Assembly: GCA_030770535.1 (NCBI GenBank)
Contig: JASVEC010000006.1
Span: 496,001 to 560,000 of the forward strand
Direction: 5' to 3'
DNA: 64,000 bases
Origin: Batkoa obscura
Taxonomy: Eukaryota; Entomophthoromycota; Entomophthoromycetes; Entomophthorales; Batkoaceae
This document shows positions 59,545-64,000 of the stretch, piece after piece. Both the position numbers and the translations under genes were made by a program. Each line of letters opens with the position of its first letter. Position 1 is the stretch's first letter. Under the pieces are notes generated by a model, which was not told where the DNA came from, did not search any database, and worked only from the letters and a program-made list of their open reading frames with translations.

Positions 59545-59603
59545 GGGCTCAAATAAGATTTATAGAATCTAAAATACAATATAAAAAATAATATTTATTT
59601 ACA

Positions 59604-59990
59604 ATGAAATTTAATACTTTATTACTCATCGGAACTATCTTGTTGGCCGGAACCAATACCGTTAGTGCTAAAAAAAGTAAGAGTAAACCAGTACCAAAAA
59701 CCACCCCTAGTGTTGCCAGCGCCAACTCAACCCCAGCTCCAACAGGAGGTCTATCGAATATGATTCAAAGCGCAAAAAGTTTCGTAAAGCAAGAAGGTAC
59801 TAATATTGTCAAAAATGTTGTAGATAACTTGGGCTCCGGAGTGAACCCTTCTGCTTCTGGTGTTGCTCCTGCCATTGCTCCCACTCCTATTCCTGATGTC
59901 GCTGCCACTACACAACAACCATCTATCCCTCCAAAGGCTAGGAGAGCTATTAAACGCTCAATTGCTAAATTACTCAAATTCTTGGCTTAA
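59604..59990 (+). CDS. Small secreted protein with cationic C-terminal peptide, member 1
   Basis: Single exon, 128 residues. Signal peptide MKFNTLLLIGTILLAG with probable cleavage after VSA (22). Then a Lys/Ser/Pro/Thr segment, an amphipathic helix (LSNMIQSAKSFVKQEGTNIV, about 50-70), a Pro/Ala-rich linker and a basic C-terminus KARRAIKRSIAKLLKFLA. The dibasic KR at 117-118 is a typical Kex2 site and would release a ten-residue amphipathic cationic peptide (SIAKLLKFLA). The layout parallels the protein at 60867. Function unknown: antimicrobial, lytic or signalling peptide precursors are possible. No Cys, so no disulfide-stabilised fold. No family recognised. Confidence 0.75.
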   Translation: MKFNTLLLIGTILLAGTNTVSAKKSKSKPVPKTTPSVASANSTPAPTGGLSNMIQSAKSFVKQEGTNIVKNVVDNLGSGVNPSASGVAPAIAPTPIPDVAATTQQPSIPPKARRAIKRSIAKLLKFLA

Positions 59991-60866
59991 AAACCTTAAT
60001 TATTAAACTACATAATTTTACAACTTATTTTTTAAAGTTATACTTATTTAGCATATATGTTGAATAAAAGCTATAAATCAAACAATAGATATTTAAAAGA
60101 CCTCATTTAAGCTTAAAAATTACAATTAATTATATACTTTATTAGATTGTGTTTGGGAAGTGTAAAAAAAATTAAACTTATTGCCAGGTGTTTGGTATAA
60201 TGCTTATTTAGAAAAATGTAAAAAATTAAATTGTTGAAAGAGGAAGTAGCAATAAATCCACAAGCTTAAAATACTTTTATTTTTTATTTTTAATGTATTT
60301 GTTCAATTAGTACTGCTTTTGGAATGTATGTTTTTAAAATTTGTTTAAAGTATAAAAATTTAATTTATTATTATTTAAAACTTTCTAAATTTAGAAAATA
60401 CAATTTTTGGGTTAAAGTTTGATCAAAAATTGGTATAATCTCTATTAAAAAGCATAAATATTTTATCACAAAATAGAGTTTTATTGCCATTTTGTTGAAT
60501 TTCAATTTCGTATATTTAATATGACCTATTTTTTGAATATCTTATTAATTGTATTATTTAAATATTTCCTCATTCTTAATTTAATATCAAAATATCTCCT
60601 AATTTATAGTCTTATTAATTTCAAATAAAGCAACTTTTCAAGTACTAAAATTTAGACTAAAAATAGTAAGTAATTATCAAAATTAATAGATTGGAATAAT
60701 ATCATATAAGATTAAAACGAGTGTAATAAGGAGCAATAAATTATTGAATATATTAACATTATTTGCGTTAATAATATTTTATGACAACCCCGTTTTTTCA
60801 AAAGTATATAAGCTTTGTTTGAAGAACTTTGTTAAATAAACAACCAATATTCAATCTTATTTAATT
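59991..60866. other. Intergenic with a TATA box
   Basis: AT-rich spacer between two small secreted-protein genes; the downstream TATA box at 60805-60811 is the only motif recognised. Confidence 0.55.
60805..60811 (+). promoter_or_regulatory. TATA box of secreted-protein gene at 60867
   Basis: TATATAA within AAAAGTATATAAG, 56 bp upstream of the ATG, the same 13-base string as upstream of the gene at 59604. Confidence 0.7.
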
Positions 60867-61280
60867 ATGAAAGTTAATACTTTAGTTTTTTCCTCTTTAT
60901 TAGTACTTGGTGCTAGCTCAGCAAGTATCTCAACCAATAATGCTGGTAATTTTCCTGCCAATGAATTAACTAAGAGGGATCTTAGTACCGGTTCAATGAA
61001 TATGGCTAAACAAGGAGTCGACATTTTAAAAAGCACAGCCAAGGCGGGAAAACAGTGGGTCAAAAACAAATTAAGCAAAAATAAAAGTACCAAGAATAAA
61101 AACAAGGACGTAACAGCTTCAAGTACTACTGCTACTACTCAAACTACTCAAGCTACTGATAATACTGCAACTCAAGCAACTACTCAAGAAGTTCCTCCTA
61201 CTGTAAATCCAACCCAAGTAACTAAAAGAAACTTTTTAAAGAAAGCATGGGGTTTTGCTAAAGGACTTATTGGTTTATAA
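60867..61280 (+). CDS. Small secreted protein with Kex2-type cationic C-terminal peptide, member 2
   Basis: Single exon, 137 residues. Signal peptide MKVNTLVFSSLLVLGASSA; a first dibasic site at LTKR (34-37), and a second at VTKR (118-121). Between them is a Lys-rich helix (DLSTGSMNMAKQGVDILKST, 38-57, then AKAGKQWVKNKLSK, 58-71) and a Thr/Gln-rich linker. The last 16 residues, NFLKKAWGFAKGLIGL, form a cationic amphipathic helix with Trp and Phe on one face, as in many membrane-active peptides. No Cys. The processing logic resembles that of Kex2-processed fungal peptide precursors in general, but no specific family is recognised. It shares its architecture and promoter string with the gene at 59604, so the two are probably old paralogues. 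Confidence 0.78.
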   Translation: MKVNTLVFSSLLVLGASSASISTNNAGNFPANELTKRDLSTGSMNMAKQGVDILKSTAKAGKQWVKNKLSKNKSTKNKNKDVTASSTTATTQTTQATDNTATQATTQEVPPTVNPTQVTKRNFLKKAWGFAKGLIGL

Positions 61281-61447
61281 ACGGCATTTTACATTTTCTT
61301 TATTTAAAATTTTCTTTCATCATATTATTTTATTTAACTTTTCATTACCTTTGTTTTTGCTTTGTTCTATATATTCACAGTTTAAATCAATGCTAATACA
61401 GTATAAAAAAGATTATATAATTAAAAATGACTTGATAATATTTAAAC

Positions 61448-62455
61448 ATGAACAATTTAAATCATCAATTTTTAAGTATCATATATATACTAATTTATGA
61501 ATTAATAAAATTAATAATCGATATAATAAATTATAATAGAAAATTTCAACAATTGAAGCTATTTATTACTGATTCAATATCTTCTATAAATAATCACATT
61601 AAAATTGTATTGCTAATATTGCAGCAAATTAATACTATTTTAAAAGTAGATGATATTAATCAATTATTAAGCAAAATCAAAGATATTATAGTCGTATTGG
61701 TAAAGGACGTACTATTTAATTTATTCAATTGTAAAAGCGTCAAGTTGGATTTATTTAATGATATAGTTGATAAACTATCTAGCACTATTAATAATGGCAA
61801 TAATATGGATATCGTTAATTCGGACCTATTTGTTCAAAAAGTAGATCAAATTGAGTTTATTGTTATTTTAATTTATGTCATTAAAGTAGGTGTTATAGTG
61901 CTATTTGGGATTATAATTATATTAATTTTTAAAAAAAATCAAAAAAAAAATCAATTATACAAGAGTAGCACCATGCTAAATAAAAGCAATAAAATAATAA
62001 TGCTGACAATTTTTTTAATTGTTTTATCATTTAAAGTAACTTCATGGATAGTTATATACAAGGTACAAAATAAATTAAATGAAATTAAAGAAGAGTTGAT
62101 TGAAACAATTCGAGAAAATAGTGTGAACGAGATTATTACAACAAAAAAAGAAATCGAACAATGGAGTAAGGTATTATTAGATAGTGAAATCGTTCAAGCA
62201 ATTGTAAGTGAGATAAACAAAATACCAATAATAAACTTACTTTTCAATTGTTTTTATAATTATGTAAGTCAATTTAATATATTTTATTATTGGGACTTAA
62301 TTATGAGTTATTTAATTGAGATTTTAAGTGTAATATTTAATCATCTAAATTTTTTATTAGAAAAATTTATAAATCAGTTAAATTTTATTAATTTAAATAT
62401 TGTGTTTGATCTATTGAATCTAGCTTTTATTTTTTATATTCTAAATAAAACTTGA
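61448..62455 (+). CDS. Multi-pass membrane protein, unknown function
   Basis: Single exon, 335 residues, very rich in Ile, Leu and Asn. Hydrophobic segments: residues about 8-26 (FLSIIYILIYELIKLIIDII), about 134-159 (FIVILIYVIKVGVIVLFGII), about 182-204 (IIMLTIFLIVLSFKVTSWIV) and near the C-terminus (VFDLLNLAFIFYIL). Between them are helical, coiled-coil-like stretches (NKLNEIKEELIETIRENSVN). No known motif and no obvious catalytic residue. The frame is long for such AT-rich DNA and the composition (few stops, regular heptads) supports coding, but it could also be overcalled. It lies between two secreted-protein genes on the same strand. Confidence 0.55.
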   Translation: MNNLNHQFLSIIYILIYELIKLIIDIINYNRKFQQLKLFITDSISSINNHIKIVLLILQQINTILKVDDINQLLSKIKDIIVVLVKDVLFNLFNCKSVKLDLFNDIVDKLSSTINNGNNMDIVNSDLFVQKVDQIEFIVILIYVIKVGVIVLFGIIIILIFKKNQKKNQLYKSSTMLNKSNKIIMLTIFLIVLSFKVTSWIVIYKVQNKLNEIKEELIETIRENSVNEIITTKKEIEQWSKVLLDSEIVQAIVSEINKIPIINLLFNCFYNYVSQFNIFYYWDLIMSYLIEILSVIFNHLNFLLEKFINQLNFINLNIVFDLLNLAFIFYILNKT

Positions 62456-62936
62456 GTTATAGTAAAGTTTATTTCTTAATAGATTGTACTATTTTACTTA
62501 TTTTAGCTAATAAATAGATTACTAATCCAAGTTTACACAGCATTAACGACAGTTGACGGTTAAAAAGCACAAAACTAATTTTAGGTGGGTTACAAGGTCA
62601 AGATAAAATAAAATCCGTGTTTTAATTTTATTTAGATGTGTGAAAATCAACAGAGCAGTTGAAAACTGGTTATTAATTTGGGGTGATATCTAATAAAATT
62701 AGTTGGTAAAAAAACCCAGTGAGGGGAAATTAATGTGAAAAACTGGGAGTAAAAAATGTGAAAAGTGGGATAAGTTAGCTAACAGAATTTTAGATGAATA
62801 TATAAAGGAAGGGATATTAATACAATAATTTTAAAATAAATTATAATAGAAATATTATATTAGCATTACAGCATAGTTATTTACACATACGGCATATTAA
62901 TTACTACATCAACTTAAACTCATTAGATTATTAGAA
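62456..62936. other. Intergenic upstream of the repeat-protein gene
   Basis: Contains a TATATAAA at 62799-62806, 130 bp from the next ATG, probably its TATA box. Nothing else recognised. Confidence 0.5.
62799..62806 (+). promoter_or_regulatory. Probable TATA box of the repeat-protein gene
   Basis: TATATAAA about 130 bp upstream of the ATG at 62937. The distance is longer than in the two other secreted-protein genes, so a longer leader is implied. Confidence 0.5.
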
Positions 62937-64000
62937 ATGGTTCAATTCAAAAGCACTTTATTCATTACTTTAGTTATGTCAACTATCATAGCTGAAGGAC
63001 TTAATACTAATCCATTAGACTCGGTTTTGCCACTTAAATCATTAATGCAGAATGCCAAACCTGAAGCTCAAGCTCAACCACAACAAGCTGCTGCTCCTGA
63101 AGAGAAATCCTTACCTGCACCCGAAGAAAAGAAGGAAGAAAAGAAGGAAGAAAAGAAGGAAGAAAAGAAAGACGATCATGGTGATGATAACGATGATGAT
63201 CATTACGGAAAACATAAGGGACACGGTAAACATCACAAAGGGTACGGAGGTTATGATGATAATGACGATTACTACGGTGCAAGTCATCATGAAGATGACT
63301 ATTACGGAAAACATAAGGGATATGGTAAACATCACAAAGGGTACGGAGGTTACGATGATGATAATCATTATGGTAAACACCACAAAGGTTATGGAGATGA
63401 TGATCACTATGGTAAACACCACAAGGGACATGGACATCACGATGATGACTACTATGGTGCAAAACACTATGGCGATGATGATCATTATGGTAAACATCAC
63501 AAGGGTTATGGAGATGATGATCATTATGGTAAACATCACAAGGGTTATGGAGATGATGATCATTATGGTAAACATCACAAGGGTTATGGAGATGATGATC
63601 ATTATGGTAAACATCACAAGGGTTATGGAGATGATGATCATTATGGTAAACATCACAAGGGTTATGGAGATGATGATCATTATGGTAAACATCACAAGGG
63701 TTATGGAGATGATGATCATTATGGTAAACATCACAAGGGTTATGGAGATGATGATCATTATGGTAAACATCACAAGGGTTATGGAGATGATGATCACTAT
63801 GGTAAACACCACAAGGGACATGGACATCACGATGATGACTACTATGGTGCAAAACACTATGGCGATGATGATCATTACGGTAAACACCACAAGGGTTATG
63901 GAGATGATGATCATTACGGTAAACACCACAAGGGTTATGGAGATGATGATCATTATGGTGCAAGACACTACGGAAATCATGATCATCATGGCAAACACCA
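62937..64000 (+). CDS. Secreted His/Asp/Tyr/Gly/Lys-repeat protein (3' end outside window)
   Basis: Open from ATG at 62937 to the window edge, at least 354 residues, no stop seen. The reading frame was missed by ordinary ORF lists because it has no stop in the window. Signal peptide MVQFKSTLFITLVMSTIIAE, then a Pro/Ala/Gln stretch, a Glu-Lys-Lys tract (four EEKK units) and a long domain of 13-residue units DDDHYGKHHKGYG with variants ending HHDDDYYGAKHYG. It is rich in His and Asp with Tyr and Gly, no Cys, strongly suggesting metal (Zn/Cu/Ni) binding or an extracellular matrix/adhesive role. Composition recalls histatin-like peptides but no homology is claimed. Antisense ORFs over the repeat (e.g. 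63034-63963 minus) are shadows. Confidence 0.88.
   Translation, partial: MVQFKSTLFITLVMSTIIAEGLNTNPLDSVLPLKSLMQNAKPEAQAQPQQAAAPEEKSLPAPEEKKEEKKEEKKEEKKDDHGDDNDDDHYGKHKGHGKHHKGYGGYDDNDDYYGASHHEDDYYGKHKGYGKHHKGYGGYDDDNHYGKHHKGYGDDDHYGKHHKGHGHHDDDYYGAKHYGDDDHYGKHHKGYGDDDHYGKHHKGYGDDDHYGKHHKGYGDDDHYGKHHKGYGDDDHYGKHHKGYGDDDHYGKHHKGYGDDDHYGKHHKGYGDDDHYGKHHKGYGDDDHYGKHHKGHGHHDDDYYGAKHYGDDDHYGKHHKGYGDDDHYGKHHKGYGDDDHYGARHYGNHDHHGKH
63475..63790 (+). repeat. 39-bp tandem repeats encoding 13-residue units
   Basis: About eight consecutive, virtually identical copies of the unit GATGATGATCATTATGGTAA followed by ACATCACAAGGGTTATGGA (39 bp). The flanking units (63170-63475 and 63790-64000) are diverged versions. 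The near-perfect central copies point to recent expansion or homogenisation. Confidence 0.95.

Larger units (their letters stand above)
57631..59603. other. Long intergenic region with one TIR element
   Basis: AT-rich. It contains the 278 bp element at 58656-58933 and the TATA box for the gene at 59604. No other feature recognised. Confidence 0.55.

Noticed and set aside
63034-63998. Long minus-strand frames (309 and 295 codons) across the repeat region
   Set aside because: They are antisense shadows of the 39-bp coding repeats; the plus-strand frame has a signal peptide, sensible composition and a TATA box.
1-64000. CRISPR array
   Set aside because: The only regular repeats are coding (39 bp and 27 bp) or transposon ends; there are no spacer-separated direct repeats, and the genome is eukaryotic.

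Overview
The window is strongly AT-rich nuclear DNA from an early-diverging fungus. Fungal markers include a Sec72-type translocon subunit, an Mgm1 dynamin, an Ade4 amidophosphoribosyltransferase, TMA46, Did2, a TAF2 fused to bromodomains, and soluble hybrid histidine kinases. Introns are short (about 43-62 bp), GT-AG and numerous. An expanded 7TM receptor family, extreme AT bias and many small transposons fit an Entomophthoromycotina (Conidiobolus-like) genome best. That assignment is inference, not proof.

Layout. 1-3.2 kb: a DDE DNA transposon copy cut by the left window edge, riddled with insertions of a TG...CA (solo-LTR-like) repeat and a ~100 bp MITE. 4.2-9.9 kb: three paralogous 7TM receptor genes (+,-,+) with the same four-exon structure. 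9.9-13.3 kb: gene-poor AT-rich DNA with a possible decayed gene. 13.3-20.4 kb: TAF2 on the minus strand, ten exons, about 2,200 residues, with six bromodomain-like modules. 20.9 kb: tRNA-His. 21-24.5 kb: an ankyrin/DysF protein, a divergently transcribed secreted 2H phosphoesterase, and an Asn-rich amphipathic protein. 25-28.8 kb: TMA46, an F-box/JmjC protein and SEC72. 29-32.7 kb: a second transposon nest plus an identical second tRNA-His. 33-37.3 kb: a class 3 lipase pseudogene, a broken F-box/LRR-like gene and an intact secreted lipase. 38-40.8 kb: MGM1. 41-43 kb: a third transposon nest. 43.5-56.4 kb: two paralogous hybrid histidine kinases flanking ADE4 and DID2. 56.7-57.6 kb: an SS18-like (SSXT) protein. 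59.6-64 kb: a run of small secreted proteins, two with Kex2 sites before cationic C-terminal peptides and one with a His/Asp/Tyr/Gly/Lys repeat that continues off the right edge.

Housekeeping genes (transcription initiation, purine synthesis, ESCRT, mitochondrial fusion, ER translocation) are interleaved with lineage-specific receptor, signalling and secretion genes. The genes do not form an operon-like pathway. Gene models were built by hand-splicing: exon phases were checked to be continuous, and paralogues with the same intron positions support each other. All distant-homology statements come from motif recognition, not from database searches.
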